A stretch of 64,000 nucleotides of DNA from Natronosalvus amylolyticus (lineage in GTDB: Archaea > Halobacteriota > Halobacteria > Halobacteriales > Natrialbaceae): positions 186,001 to 250,000 of the forward strand of contig NZ_CP101160.1 in NCBI RefSeq assembly GCF_024298845.1, in the 5' to 3' direction. The notes under the pieces are model-generated. The model was not told where the DNA came from. It saw nothing but the letters and a program-made list of their open reading frames with translations, and made no database searches. Positions within the stretch are counted from its first letter, which is position 1. Every line of letters begins with the position of its first letter. Of the stretch, positions 9,576-19,248 are shown one piece after another. The position numbers and the translations under genes were made by a program.

Positions 9576-11042
9576 TCACTTCCAGTGTTGGACGACCTCC
9601 CAGTCGAAGACGGCCCATCGTGCAGATCCTGCCTGTCGAAGCGTGTACTCGAACGTCGCTGATTCCCCGGCGTCGCTGAGCACCAACCGAACGACGACAC
9701 GTTCGCTTCCAGATTCGATCGATTCCATCTCGTCGATAGCATACGCATCCAGCGGGAGGGAGGCTTGCGTGAACGACCGTGACGAGTCTACGTGGAGCAA
9801 ATCGTTGGCCAGTCTGAGATTTCCGTCGTTCAGGGAGGTAACCATCTGACGCAGGACTGTCTCAGGGTCCTCATAGGAGATTCGTTCCTCGGTGCCATCC
9901 GCTTCTTGACCCCACCCACTTCGGAGATTCCAGTCGAAGATGTCCCACCGTCCCGTTTCACTCTGCTCGAGCGTGTACTCGAACGTCGCCGATTCCCCGG
10001 CGTCGCTGAGCCCCATCCGTACGACGACGCGTTCGCTTCCAGATTCGACCGGTTCTATCTCCTCGATGACGTACACATCCTGCGGAAGTGAATCCTGGGT
10101 GAACGAACGGGGCGACTCTATATGGAGAAGGTCGTTCGCGAGGCTGATATTTTCGCCGTTCAGATGGTCGATCATCTGACCCAGCACGTCTTCGGGATCG
10201 GCGTGGGAATCGCGTTCGTCTTCGCTCCACCCGCGACGAAGGTCCCAGTCTAAGATACCCCACTGTCCCCCATCATCCTGCTGAAGTGTGTACTCGAACG
10301 TCGCCGATTCGCCATCGTCACTGAGTACGATCCGTACGATGGCACGCGCGGTTCCGCTTTCGATCGATGCTATCTCATCGATCAGGTACACGTCTATCGG
10401 GAGCGCTCCCGCCCCGAATGATCGAGAGGAATCGGGATGGAGGAGGTCGTTGGCGAGAGTGGTGTCTCCGTCGTTCAAATGTGCAACGAGCTGTTGTAGC
10501 ACCTCCTCTGGGTCGGTGTCGGGCTCGCTCCCGTCTTCGCTACTGGATTCGTCTTGCCACTCGCTTCGAAGCTCCCAATCGAATATTGTCCACTGCGCCC
10601 CCTCTTGGCGAAGGGTATATTCGAACGTCGCCGTTTCACCGGCGTCACTGAGCACTAAACGCAGCCGTTTACCCTCGAGTTCGGCTTCGACTGGCTCTAT
10701 ATCCTCGACAACGTACGCATCCACTGGAAGTGCTTCGGGACCGAACGATCGGGGTGACTCTTCGTGAAGGAGGTCGTTAGCGAGGCTAACGTTTGCTTCG
10801 TTCAGATGCGCTAACATCTGGTTCAGGACGTCCTCAGGGCCGCTATCGGACCCGACATCCTCGGAATCAGTATCGGAACTCTCTCCGTCTGAATCGCCAT
10901 CGGAATCGGCCACGTTCAGGTCGGTGTCGTCGTCTGAATTCTCGCTTCTCGAGTTTTCGTGCTCATCTCCATTACTGCTGGAGCACCCCGCTAAAACGGC
11001 CGTCCCAGCGGTGGCCGCCGATATAAACGTTCTACGTTTCAT
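9576..11042 (-). CDS. Tat lipoprotein with four tandem ~105-aa repeats
   Basis: I start at the ATG at 11042, because it opens MKRRTFISAATAGTAVLAGC, a twin-arginine-type signal with an LAGC lipobox; the frame extends upstream but that extension lacks signal features. The mature protein has an acidic Ser/Asp linker and then four tandem copies of one domain, each with the pattern LxQM..HLN..N..LANDLLH..S.RSF, a LP.D.Y.I/V segment, LSD.GE.ATFEYTL and W.I/VFDW. The shape suggests a small alpha/beta, NTF2-like fold repeated four times, facing the outside of the membrane. The function is unknown. It is divergent from the phage-tail-like genes, and a short inverted repeat lies between them. The near-identical repeats point to internal duplication. 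Confidence 0.85.
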   Translation of the reverse strand: MKRRTFISAATAGTAVLAGCSSSNGDEHENSRSENSDDDTDLNVADSDGDSDGESSDTDSEDVGSDSGPEDVLNQMLAHLNEANVSLANDLLHEESPRSFGPEALPVDAYVVEDIEPVEAELEGKRLRLVLSDAGETATFEYTLRQEGAQWTIFDWELRSEWQDESSSEDGSEPDTDPEEVLQQLVAHLNDGDTTLANDLLHPDSSRSFGAGALPIDVYLIDEIASIESGTARAIVRIVLSDDGESATFEYTLQQDDGGQWGILDWDLRRGWSEDERDSHADPEDVLGQMIDHLNGENISLANDLLHIESPRSFTQDSLPQDVYVIEEIEPVESGSERVVVRMGLSDAGESATFEYTLEQSETGRWDIFDWNLRSGWGQEADGTEERISYEDPETVLRQMVTSLNDGNLRLANDLLHVDSSRSFTQASLPLDAYAIDEMESIESGSERVVVRLVLSDAGESATFEYTLRQAGSARWAVFDWEVVQHWK

Positions 11043-11153
11043 AGCTGTGGATTGTTGCTTGGTGTCATGTCTAATCCAATATAAAACTGTATGTCCGTTA
11101 AAAATACCCATGGGCTTCCGAACCGTTCGCGTCGCTGAGCGGTTACTCCACAG

Positions 11154-11169
11154 TAAGTAGGTAACTTAC
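11154..11169. promoter_or_regulatory. Short inverted repeat between divergent genes
   Basis: GTAAGT-AGTA-ACTTAC is a 6-bp inverted repeat that extends imperfectly to ACAG/CTGT on the outside. It lies in the 234-bp region between the minus-strand lipoprotein and the plus-strand tail-tube gene, so it could bind a regulator of either. A TATA-like element for the lipoprotein is seen at about 11080-11088. Confidence 0.3.
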
Positions 11170-11276
11170 CCTGTAGTTAGCACAGAGTTAAATGAATTTA
11201 GCTCAGTTACGAACTCAAGAAGGTATCACTGCTGCACAGGAACCGATACCTGACCGATGCAATCAGAGGGGATATC

Positions 11277-11723
11277 ATGCCAGACAGACACGGACCAATG
11301 CGGACGGGGCGATTCAAAGTAGAGATCGACGACATCGAAGTGCCGGGATGGCAATCGGTAGACATTCCGACGCGGTGGACAGAGGAGGGTGAGTATCGGG
11401 AGGGTGACGACCCTGACTGGGAGAAGAACATCTGGGGACAGACTCACTTTGCAGACCTGGAGATGGAACGAGGGGTTCAGCCGGGAGATACGCGAATTTT
11501 CGATTGGGCCGAAGAAGTACGAATGGGCGACGTCGACGAGGGGCGAAAAGAAGTTGCCGTCGTCATGATGGACGAAGAGGGTGCGCCACAGATTAGGTGG
11601 GAGTTCCAGGGCGCCTGGATCAAAGTGTACGATCCCCCGGCACTCGACGCCGCTGCGGATGGTGACGTCGCGACGGAGTCGATTACGGTGGCCTTCGACA
11701 AGATGGTGCGAATCGAACAATAG
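11277..11723 (+). CDS. Phage tail tube-like protein (T4 gp19 family)
   Basis: The 148-residue product has the features of the T4 gp19-like tail tube family used by contractile phage tails and extracellular contractile injection systems. The N-terminal GRFKVEIDDIEVPGW.SV segment, the central E..RGV..GDTRIFDW, and the C-terminal W.F.GAW..VYDPP.LDA with E.ITVAFDKM.RI are the usual conserved blocks, and the length is typical. Such proteins stack as hexameric rings. It starts a compact group with the S74 protein (13-nt gap) and a Tat-exported protein. No sheath, baseplate, spike or AAA+ ATPase gene is in the window, so it is an orphan: either a relic, a part supplied to a tail system encoded elsewhere, or a repurposed tube protein. 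Confidence 0.75.
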   Translation: MPDRHGPMRTGRFKVEIDDIEVPGWQSVDIPTRWTEEGEYREGDDPDWEKNIWGQTHFADLEMERGVQPGDTRIFDWAEEVRMGDVDEGRKEVAVVMMDEEGAPQIRWEFQGAWIKVYDPPALDAAADGDVATESITVAFDKMVRIEQ

Positions 11724-11736
11724 TGGGGTGTGAACG

Positions 11737-12585
11737 ATGGCAAACAATCACGACTACAACACCCCGGAACAGGGCGCCCAGGACTGGCACGTCCCGCTGA
11801 ACGACAACTTCGACCAGCTTGACGTCGACGTGGAGCTTCGGGACGTTGCCGAGGAGCGGGAGTCATACGAGCCGAAAGACGGGGCGAAGTTCCTCGAAAC
11901 GGACACCGGGATCGTATACGAGGGTGACGGCAGTTCCTGGAATCCCATCCTCGCGATGGGAACTTTCGACGAGGACGGAACCCTACAGCTAGATGGGTTC
12001 GAGGGAGCCGTCAACATCACTTCGGTCACTTTCGACACTGACGACATGACGCGGTCGGTGGGCAACGGTGCACGTGCGATCCATCACGGTGCAGTCGTCT
12101 TCGCCGATTCCACGAACACCAAGTTCCTGTCGAAAGGTCCCGACGAAGTTCGCTCGCAGATGCCGATCTACGCACCGGCGTTCAACACGACGAGCGCTCG
12201 AGCGGCCAAAACGGCGATCGAACCGGTCGATCCGGAATCCGCTCTCGCGGGCGTCGAGTCCCTCGAGATCAACTCCTGGACGTTCAAAAACGCCGATACG
12301 GGTCGACATATCGGTCCGATGGCCGAGGACTTCCAGGAATCCTTCGATCTGGACGGTGACGACGGTTCGATTGCGACAGTGGACGCCGACGGCGTGGCGT
12401 TCGCGGCGATTCAGGGACTGGCGGCGAGAGTCGAGGACCACCGTGACCAGCAGGCAGCAGAGGAGGACCGTATCGAGGCGCTCGAAGCCGAGAACCAGAC
12501 GTTGCGAGACCGATTGACGTCGCTCGAGGAGCGACTCGCTAGTCTGGAAGGACGCCACAAACCTTCGACGAAGGCCGATGACTAA
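11737..12585 (+). CDS. Tail-fibre-like protein with S74 intramolecular chaperone domain
   Basis: The 282-residue protein begins with a tail-fibre-like region (W.VPLNDNFDQLDVDV, then KFLETDTGIVYEGDGSSW), followed by beta-rich sequence. It ends in a peptidase S74 / intramolecular chaperone auto-processing domain with a leucine-zipper-like coiled coil (about residues 235-270). In the S74 domain Ser153 and Lys158 (SARAAK) have the five-residue spacing of the Ser-Lys dyad in phage endosialidase chaperones, followed by the expected IEPV..ALAGV and HIGPMAEDF blocks. In the family this domain trimerises a fibre and then cleaves itself off just before the Ser. The intact dyad argues that the protein is functional. 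It is cotranscribed with the tail-tube-like gene. Confidence 0.75.
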   Translation: MANNHDYNTPEQGAQDWHVPLNDNFDQLDVDVELRDVAEERESYEPKDGAKFLETDTGIVYEGDGSSWNPILAMGTFDEDGTLQLDGFEGAVNITSVTFDTDDMTRSVGNGARAIHHGAVVFADSTNTKFLSKGPDEVRSQMPIYAPAFNTTSARAAKTAIEPVDPESALAGVESLEINSWTFKNADTGRHIGPMAEDFQESFDLDGDDGSIATVDADGVAFAAIQGLAARVEDHRDQQAAEEDRIEALEAENQTLRDRLTSLEERLASLEGRHKPSTKADD

Positions 12586-12952
12586 ATCAGACAGCGATAA
12601 GCCAACCTATCAGGATACAGACTCGGCGACGGAACCGAGTGCGAGTCGGTTGGCTGCCTCGAGGCGGACGTTTCTCGGTCTGGTTGGGATTGCAAGCGGC
12701 GCCGGTACGGTCAGTGCGAGCGACGAGGAGCTACCGGGCTACGGCGAGGGTGGGTTCGGCGTCGGCGGTTTTGGCGAGGGTGGCACAGGAGTCGCGGCCG
12801 GTCGTACTGTCGACTACTACGCAGATGATAGTGGTACGGTCACCGGAGTTAGCGCGTCGAGCGCGCTCGAGGACTGGCAGGCAGGAAAGATCGACACGCC
12901 GCTATTGCTCGACGTGATCAACGCATGGCAAAGTGGGGAGCAGGTGGAGTGA
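12578..12952 (+). CDS. Small Tat-exported glycine-rich protein
   Basis: The start overlaps the end of the S74 gene by 8 bp, which indicates coupled translation. The 124-residue product has a Tat signal (SRRTFLGLVGIASG, residues about 29-48), then a Gly-rich stretch with GYGEGG, GVGGFG and GEGGTG units. A short C-terminal module with ALEDWQAGKIDTPLLLDVI and AWQSG is of a kind I associate with haloarchaeal exported proteins. The function is unknown. Being in the same transcription unit as the tail-like genes suggests that it is assembled with them at the cell surface, or that it is the exported link to the giant protein downstream. Confidence 0.75.
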   Translation: MTKSDSDKPTYQDTDSATEPSASRLAASRRTFLGLVGIASGAGTVSASDEELPGYGEGGFGVGGFGEGGTGVAAGRTVDYYADDSGTVTGVSASSALEDWQAGKIDTPLLLDVINAWQSGEQVE

Positions 12953-12958
12953 ACCAGA

Positions 12959-13051
12959 ATGACGGCACAATCACAGCGGGAGCGGTACGACAGGGTCCGA
13001 ACTGGGTATGGCTGTGCTCGAACGCGTGCACTCGCTGGTGATCGTCCATGA
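12959..13051 (+). CDS. Possible 30-aa leader ORF
   Basis: ATG at 12959 opens a 30-codon frame whose TGA overlaps the ATG of the giant gene (ATGA). A second short frame, 13008-13091, opens MAVLERVHSLVIVHDG in another phase and overlaps the same start. Either could be a coupled leader; neither has family support. The sequence just before 13008 also reads HNHSGSG in that frame, like phage fibre segments, but without a start codon. Confidence 0.2.
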   Translation: MTAQSQRERYDRVRTGYGCARTRALAGDRP

Positions 13052-16000
13052 CGGGACGCTCGAGCGTATCCACACTCGAGGAGGACAGTGACGATATCGA
13101 TGAACGGCCGTCATCGAATTTGATACAATCTGCACAACAGTCGGTTCACGCACGGCGCTGGCTTGTAGCCGCAGTCGTACTTTCACTCGTGCTCCTCTCG
13201 AGCATTGCCGTAGTGGGCGCGACCGACCATACCTATGAAATCGAACTCTCGGATGACGATCCGGGGGCCGCGGACGTCGAACACACCTGGACCGTCCAGT
13301 TCGACGGCTTCGAGCGTGAGTCCGTCGACCGAATCGAACTCGACTACAGTGCCTCAGACGTCGGAATCGAGCCGGATCCAGGGATGGAAGCGTTCGACGT
13401 TGCGGTCGACGGTGAGTCCGTAGCAATCGAGGATGTCGCCCTCGAGGATGATCTGCTGACAATTCACCTCGACGAAGCGACGGTCAGTGCCGATGCCGAA
13501 CTCGAGGTTGCTTCGGCTCCGATTTTCACGAACCCTGACGAGATTGGCTACTACGAGGCGTCCATTCAGGTCTTCGCTGACGAGGTCGAAACCACTCCTG
13601 GAATCGTAGAGTTTCCGATCGGTGAGGGCTTTGTCGGTACGGTCACCGACGTCAACGGTGTCCCCCTCAAAGACGTGACGGTGACCGTCGAATCGGATGG
13701 AGTCTCGACGACGACCGACACGAACGGTAACTACGCCCTCGAACACGATGGGTATCGAGAAACGCTCGTGTTCGAGCGTAATGGCTACGGAACCGCAACG
13801 ACGACAGAATTTCTGCGAGGGATTAGTGAGGTAGACGACGTTCTCCTCCACGGACAAATCGAACTCACCAGCGTCGACCTCTCCGACAACACGTCGAAAG
13901 CGACGGACGTCGAGTACGCGATTGATTTCGGCGTCGAAGCGCCAATGGCTGGCCTCGAGTCGATTACCGTCGACTTCTCCGACGCAAATACGGACGGGTT
14001 GTCGACCGAGAACGTCACCGACGAGCACGTCGGGGTCTCGATCGATGGCCAGGCGGTGGGCGCGACGCTCCACACCGAGCAGGGAGACACGACGCTGGGG
14101 ATCGAACTCGACGAACCGCGAGATGTACCGGTCGGGGGTACCCACCAGATCACCATCGGGGCGGTGGACAATCCGGAGCATACCGATGGTCCGTTCGGCA
14201 GTCCGTACGAGCTCATCGTGGGGCTGAACGACGAGCCGTCGACGGATCTCGAGACGGCACTGACTCACACCACCTTCGAATACGACATCTCCCGGATGCA
14301 CGCCGAGCACGAAGCCTGGTGGTACCTGGCACTGGACGGGAGCCCCTCAGAGGTCGTTCACGACGGCGACACCGTGTATTTCACCGCGATTGAGCACGTT
14401 CACGCAGTCAACGTCTCGACGGGCGAAGCCGAGTGGGTGACCGAAAATCCGGCGATTGGAGAATTCAGTCCGGGTCTGACCGTCGCGGGAGGCATGGTGT
14501 ACGTTCCAGACGACGCAGGAAACGTCACTGCACTCGACGCCACCGATGGCGAACCAGTGTGGACGTTCGAAACTGAGGGCCGCATTCGCTCACATCCTGC
14601 GGTCGACGACGAAACCATCTACTTCGGTGGTTGGGACACGGCCGTCTACGCCGTCGATCGAGACACCGGTGAGGAAACGTGGTCGTTCGACGGAGCGTCG
14701 GACGAAATACGCACCGTCGTGATCGACGACGGGACGGTGTATGCGGGCAGCGCAGACGATCACCTCTACGCAATCGACGCCGACGACGGTAGCGAGGAGT
14801 GGGCATTCGAGGCCGATGGGAGTGTTACATCGAACATAGGCGTCGTCGACGGATCCCTCTACACCACCGGTGACCAGACGGTGTATGCGATCGACACGGA
14901 AACCGAGTCGCCGCGCTGGTCGACTTCCATGAGCGAGAGCGTCTACGGAGCGACGGTCGGTGACGATCTGGTCTACGTGGTTAGCGGTGACGCCCTCGTC
15001 GCGCTCACGCTGGCGGATGGCGACGTGGCGTGGTCCGCCGAATTCGACGGTCCATCTATCCCTGCGGTCGCCGACTCGTCGGTCTTCGTCGGTGACACCA
15101 ACGGATTCGTCTTCAAACTCGACGCCGCGTCCGGGGAACGCCAGGACGTATTCGGGGTGCTGGGCCGGACGAATGCGCTGACCGTTGCCGAGGGCATGGT
15201 TTACATCAGCACGCGCGCGGGTAGTGTGCATTCTTTCGACGCCAGACTCCCAGCCGAACCCACCGGGACGGTCAGCATCGACGGGCCGATCACCACCGAT
15301 CAGGAACTGATCGCTGTCGACGTCACGTTCGACGCGACGGAAAGTGCGTCCGCGCATCTCGTCGTCGAAAACGAAGCCACCGGCGAGACGTACAGTACCG
15401 TCCTCACGCAATCGGGAACCGAATCCATCGAGACGGACGCTTTCGGGGGGATTAGTGAGGGAGACACGATCCGGGTGGATCTGTACGAAACGGCCGATCG
15501 AGAAATGCTGCTGGACGACGATGCGGTCCACATCGATCCGTCCGCGATAGCACTCGCCGACTTCGAGATCGCGGCCGTCGAGGACCCGATCAAACAGGGC
15601 GAGCCACTCGACGTGACGGTCACCGATGCTGTCGATCACGATGGCGAACCGTTCACTGGCACCGTCGACCTGCAGTTCGAACAACCCGACGGTGACAATC
15701 AGTTATATCCCATCTCGTTCAAGGATGGCGAGGCGACTCAGGCCGTCCCGATCGAGACCGACGTCGAAGTCGGCGAATATTCTGATCTGGAGGTCTGGGC
15801 ACAGGCAAACGACTCGGTTAACACGACTTACGACGTTAAAATCGTCGAGGAACTGGCTTCGGTGCTAAAGATTGATGACTTCGCAAACGAGTTCCCAGAC
15901 GGCGAAGCAGGCGACGACTACGGCACCGTCAACATAACTGTCAGTGAAACGGCTGACGTTCAGACCGAGAACCTGACCGTCACCCTCCAGGTGTGGTACC

Positions 16001-19000
16001 AGGAATCCATCGAAGTGTACAGCGAAACGATCGACGAGGTCGAACTCGATAACGACACTGCACAGTTCGAGTTCGATGTCGGTACGTTCGAGCAGGCAGG
16101 CCCCTACATGGTCGTGGCGACTGCCGATGCGGACAATGGAGATGCGGAAATGGAAACCGGTGGCTTCTGGTTGTCCCCATCGGCCGACGAACCAACCGGG
16201 ACGATCGAACTCACAAAGCCGGTCTCAGCGGATGATGAGGCGGTCGAAGTCACGTACAGCTTCGAAAACACAACTGGCGGTGAGGCGCTGATCGGCGTTG
16301 GTCACGCTGATGGCGATGTCGATGATGGCATTCTCTTCGAGACCGTCGAAACCGACGGCACCCTCGTGGCCGACGTTGGGGATATCGGCGGCATCAACGC
16401 TGGTGACGAACTCCGTGCAGCGATCTACGACTCGGATGATGGAAGCGATATCTCGCCTGATCGGCTCGAAGATGCACCGACGGTAGGTGAGTTACTCGAT
16501 CAGGATTCGGTGATCGTGCAGGGTGATTTCGAGGCCGAACCGATCGATGAGTGTACTGTCATCTATTCATCGGGCGTTTACGAACTGACCGGAAACGTAT
16601 CGACCGATCAGGTTGGAGACGGCGAAACCTGTATCGACATTCGGGCCGACGACGTCACGTTCGACGGCAACGGGCACGCCGTCGTCGCCGGTGCGCCCGT
16701 CGAGTGGCGAGGATCGAACTACGGCATTGTCGTCTCCGGAGACGATGTGACAGTTCGCAACGTCACCACGACCGGTTGGGACGAACTGGGTACCGGTCTG
16801 ATGATCGAGGATGCGGCCGACGTCAGAGTAATCGACGTCACCGCGTCGAACAACACGTTCGGTATCCGAACGAACGGTGTTGAAGGGTTCGTGATCGAAT
16901 CGGCTCGAGTCGAGAAAAACGAACGACCTGGCGTCCAACTATTCGACTCAAACGACGGAATGCTCCGGAACGTGACTGCCGAGGCGAACGCTGAATCCGA
17001 CGGCTGGGCCGGTGTGTACGTTCGCGGTGCGTCGACGGCGATCGAACTGGAGAACGTCTCCGTCTCGAGTACGCTCAACGACGGTCACGGGATCAGAATC
17101 ACGGACGATTCCACTAACGTGACTATTTCGAACTCGACGATCGAGGAAAACGACGGTAGCGGGCTGTTGATCCAGTCGAGTGCGGTCGACGTCGTCGACA
17201 CGGTAGCACGAAACAATCACGTTGACGTCACCGTCGAAGCGGACGACGTGTCCCTCGACTCGCTCAATATCGGTCCGTCGATAGCGCCCGATACGATAGT
17301 TTCTTTCGAGGGGTCACACCTCGAAGTGAGCGGAATTTCGTCGCCGCCGCCAACCCCGGATGACGCTTCCATTGGGCGGTTTGTCGAGATTGTCTCGATC
17401 GATGATGGACCGTTCAACGGGACGATTCAGTATGAATCGTCTGACCTCGAAGACCTCGACGATGAGGGCCTTCACGTCTTGCGATTCGATGACGGTGAGT
17501 GGACGACTGTCGCATCATCAAGCGTCGACGGTGACGCTAACATTGTCCGATTTGAAACGACGAATCCCGGCGTGTTCGGCATCTTCGCAACCGAAGACTC
17601 GGACCCAGATCCAGAACCCGATCCTGACCCCGAGCCCGATCCTGATCCAGAACCCGAACCAGAGCCCGAACCTGATCCAGAACCCGAGCCGGACCCCGAG
17701 CCTGAACCGGATATCGAGACGATCGATGTGACGCTCGAGAAGACGACCGTTGACGTCAACGAGACCGTCGAAGTCGTGGCAACCGTCGAGAATACGGGGA
17801 ACGCTTCGGGCGAGCACACCGTCACGTTCGAGATAGATGGCGTGTCCGAAGCGGATCGAACTCTCGTGCTCGAGGCGAACGAAACCGAGGCGGTGGCCTT
17901 CTCCCCGGCGTTCAGCGAGCCAGGCGAGTACTCCGTGGCAGTCGACGGCATTACTGCGGGGGTCGTCACTGTCCAAGCCGAACTCGAGCCAACGCCCGAA
18001 TCCAAAGGGGTGCGTTCGATCGATGAACAGACCGTTGCGCCCGGCGAAACGGTCACCATATCGGTCGACGTCACGGCCGACGACCAGGCAACGTTCACGG
18101 TCGTCGAATCGTTCGACGCCTTTGCTGAGGTCGAGATCGTCGACGACGATGGGGCTGACCTCGCTGGGGTTACGGATGCGAATGACGAACTCGTCGCCAC
18201 CTACAGCGACCGTGAACAAGTTACGCTCGTCTATGAGGCGACGCTGCCCGATGCCGGGGACGGAACGTTTGCGTTCGATGGGTTCATCGATCAAGACGGG
18301 ACACACCGAACGACGACGGGCCCGGATGCGATCGACAGCAGCGCCGATATCGAAATCGACTCCGTACGTTCGATTGACCAACAGGTCATCAGCCATGGTG
18401 AAACCCTCATTATTTCGATTGACGTCACAGCCGAGGATCAGGCAACGTTCACGGTCGTCGAGTCGTTCGACGCGTTCACCGACGTGGAGATCGTCGACGA
18501 CGACGGGGCTAACGTCGCTGGGGTTACGGATGCGGACGACGAACTCGTCGCCACCTACAGCGATCGGGAGCACGTTACGCTCGTCTTCGAAGCGACCGTC
18601 CGCGGTGATATCGAGGACGGAACCACGATCGCACACAAAGGGTTCGTCGATGTCGATGGAGTCCAGACGGCCACAACTGGTGACGCCACAGCGACGGTTG
18701 TAGAGCTTCCCGCTGACGTGGACGTTCTCAACGCCGAGCAGGTAAACATCGTCACTGATTCGGACGGCAACTCGCAGGCGACGTTCAGCAACGAGGCACC
18801 AGTCGATTCGATATCGTTCGCGGAATCGACTGAGGGATATGCGACGGTAATTGAACTCACCAACGAGCCCGAACTCACTGGCCAGTCACCCGACACGACG
18901 GTCGCTGCAACCCGGATCACCGTCCCCGACGAAGCGGCGAACAACAACGCGACGCTCACCATGCGGGTATCCATGGACCGAATCGAAGAACGTGACGTCG

Positions 19001-19248
19001 ACGCCGAAACGCTTCGCGTCGATCACTTCGTCGACGGCGAGTGGCAGCCTCTCGAAACCGAAATCGTCGACCGAGACGACGAGTTCGTCGTCATCGAAGC
19101 CGAAACACCTGGTTTCTCCTACTTCACCGTCAGCGGGTTGGACAGCGACTCCGCTGGAGGACCAGGTTCGTGGACGATGGTACTGGTACTCGTCGGTGTT
19201 GCTACACTCGTCGCAATCGGGGCGGGTGTCCTGCGCTCTAGACAGTAG
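13048..19248 (+). CDS. Giant surface protein: propeller, beta-helix, PGF-pre-PGF domain
   Basis: The 2066-residue protein has one N-terminal membrane/signal helix (about residues 37-60). Ig-like domains and a carboxypeptidase-regulatory-like domain (about 195-270) follow, then a PQQ-type propeller (about 425-730) with repeated ALDA/AIDA..G...W motifs, and several Ig-like domains. A parallel beta-helix (about 1168-1430) is followed by a Pro-Asp/Glu linker (17602-17712), a CARDB-like domain and two near-identical ~118-residue units. Before the tail is a PGF-pre-PGF type domain (about 1890-2028), but the final anchor reads GGPGSWTMVLVLV..RSRQ, so the expected PGF is PGS. It is likely S-layer associated. 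Its domain plan parallels the giant protein at 3220, which suggests related roles, with the tail-like module between the two genes. Confidence 0.88.
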   Translation: MTGRSSVSTLEEDSDDIDERPSSNLIQSAQQSVHARRWLVAAVVLSLVLLSSIAVVGATDHTYEIELSDDDPGAADVEHTWTVQFDGFERESVDRIELDYSASDVGIEPDPGMEAFDVAVDGESVAIEDVALEDDLLTIHLDEATVSADAELEVASAPIFTNPDEIGYYEASIQVFADEVETTPGIVEFPIGEGFVGTVTDVNGVPLKDVTVTVESDGVSTTTDTNGNYALEHDGYRETLVFERNGYGTATTTEFLRGISEVDDVLLHGQIELTSVDLSDNTSKATDVEYAIDFGVEAPMAGLESITVDFSDANTDGLSTENVTDEHVGVSIDGQAVGATLHTEQGDTTLGIELDEPRDVPVGGTHQITIGAVDNPEHTDGPFGSPYELIVGLNDEPSTDLETALTHTTFEYDISRMHAEHEAWWYLALDGSPSEVVHDGDTVYFTAIEHVHAVNVSTGEAEWVTENPAIGEFSPGLTVAGGMVYVPDDAGNVTALDATDGEPVWTFETEGRIRSHPAVDDETIYFGGWDTAVYAVDRDTGEETWSFDGASDEIRTVVIDDGTVYAGSADDHLYAIDADDGSEEWAFEADGSVTSNIGVVDGSLYTTGDQTVYAIDTETESPRWSTSMSESVYGATVGDDLVYVVSGDALVALTLADGDVAWSAEFDGPSIPAVADSSVFVGDTNGFVFKLDAASGERQDVFGVLGRTNALTVAEGMVYISTRAGSVHSFDARLPAEPTGTVSIDGPITTDQELIAVDVTFDATESASAHLVVENEATGETYSTVLTQSGTESIETDAFGGISEGDTIRVDLYETADREMLLDDDAVHIDPSAIALADFEIAAVEDPIKQGEPLDVTVTDAVDHDGEPFTGTVDLQFEQPDGDNQLYPISFKDGEATQAVPIETDVEVGEYSDLEVWAQANDSVNTTYDVKIVEELASVLKIDDFANEFPDGEAGDDYGTVNITVSETADVQTENLTVTLQVWYQESIEVYSETIDEVELDNDTAQFEFDVGTFEQAGPYMVVATADADNGDAEMETGGFWLSPSADEPTGTIELTKPVSADDEAVEVTYSFENTTGGEALIGVGHADGDVDDGILFETVETDGTLVADVGDIGGINAGDELRAAIYDSDDGSDISPDRLEDAPTVGELLDQDSVIVQGDFEAEPIDECTVIYSSGVYELTGNVSTDQVGDGETCIDIRADDVTFDGNGHAVVAGAPVEWRGSNYGIVVSGDDVTVRNVTTTGWDELGTGLMIEDAADVRVIDVTASNNTFGIRTNGVEGFVIESARVEKNERPGVQLFDSNDGMLRNVTAEANAESDGWAGVYVRGASTAIELENVSVSSTLNDGHGIRITDDSTNVTISNSTIEENDGSGLLIQSSAVDVVDTVARNNHVDVTVEADDVSLDSLNIGPSIAPDTIVSFEGSHLEVSGISSPPPTPDDASIGRFVEIVSIDDGPFNGTIQYESSDLEDLDDEGLHVLRFDDGEWTTVASSSVDGDANIVRFETTNPGVFGIFATEDSDPDPEPDPDPEPDPDPEPEPEPEPDPEPEPDPEPEPDIETIDVTLEKTTVDVNETVEVVATVENTGNASGEHTVTFEIDGVSEADRTLVLEANETEAVAFSPAFSEPGEYSVAVDGITAGVVTVQAELEPTPESKGVRSIDEQTVAPGETVTISVDVTADDQATFTVVESFDAFAEVEIVDDDGADLAGVTDANDELVATYSDREQVTLVYEATLPDAGDGTFAFDGFIDQDGTHRTTTGPDAIDSSADIEIDSVRSIDQQVISHGETLIISIDVTAEDQATFTVVESFDAFTDVEIVDDDGANVAGVTDADDELVATYSDREHVTLVFEATVRGDIEDGTTIAHKGFVDVDGVQTATTGDATATVVELPADVDVLNAEQVNIVTDSDGNSQATFSNEAPVDSISFAESTEGYATVIELTNEPELTGQSPDTTVAATRITVPDEAANNNATLTMRVSMDRIEERDVDAETLRVDHFVDGEWQPLETEIVDRDDEFVVIEAETPGFSYFTVSGLDSDSAGGPGSWTMVLVLVGVATLVAIGAGVLRSRQ
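17602..17712 (+). repeat. Pro-Asp/Glu dipeptide repeat (PD/PE linker)
   Basis: About 37 codons alternate Pro with Asp or Glu, coded by imperfect 6-bp units (CCAGAT, CCCGAG, CCTGAT). It forms a stiff, acidic spacer between the beta-helix half and the C-terminal half of the giant protein. Such low-complexity DNA can change length by slippage. Confidence 0.8.
18007..18714 (+). repeat. Tandem intragenic duplication of a ~118-codon domain
   Basis: Two consecutive units (about 18007-18360 and 18361-18714) share long identical protein runs such as QATFTVVESFDAF, EIVDDDGA and DELVATYSDRE, and the DNA is also closely similar. This points to a fairly recent duplication or ongoing gene conversion inside the giant gene. 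Confidence 0.8.
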
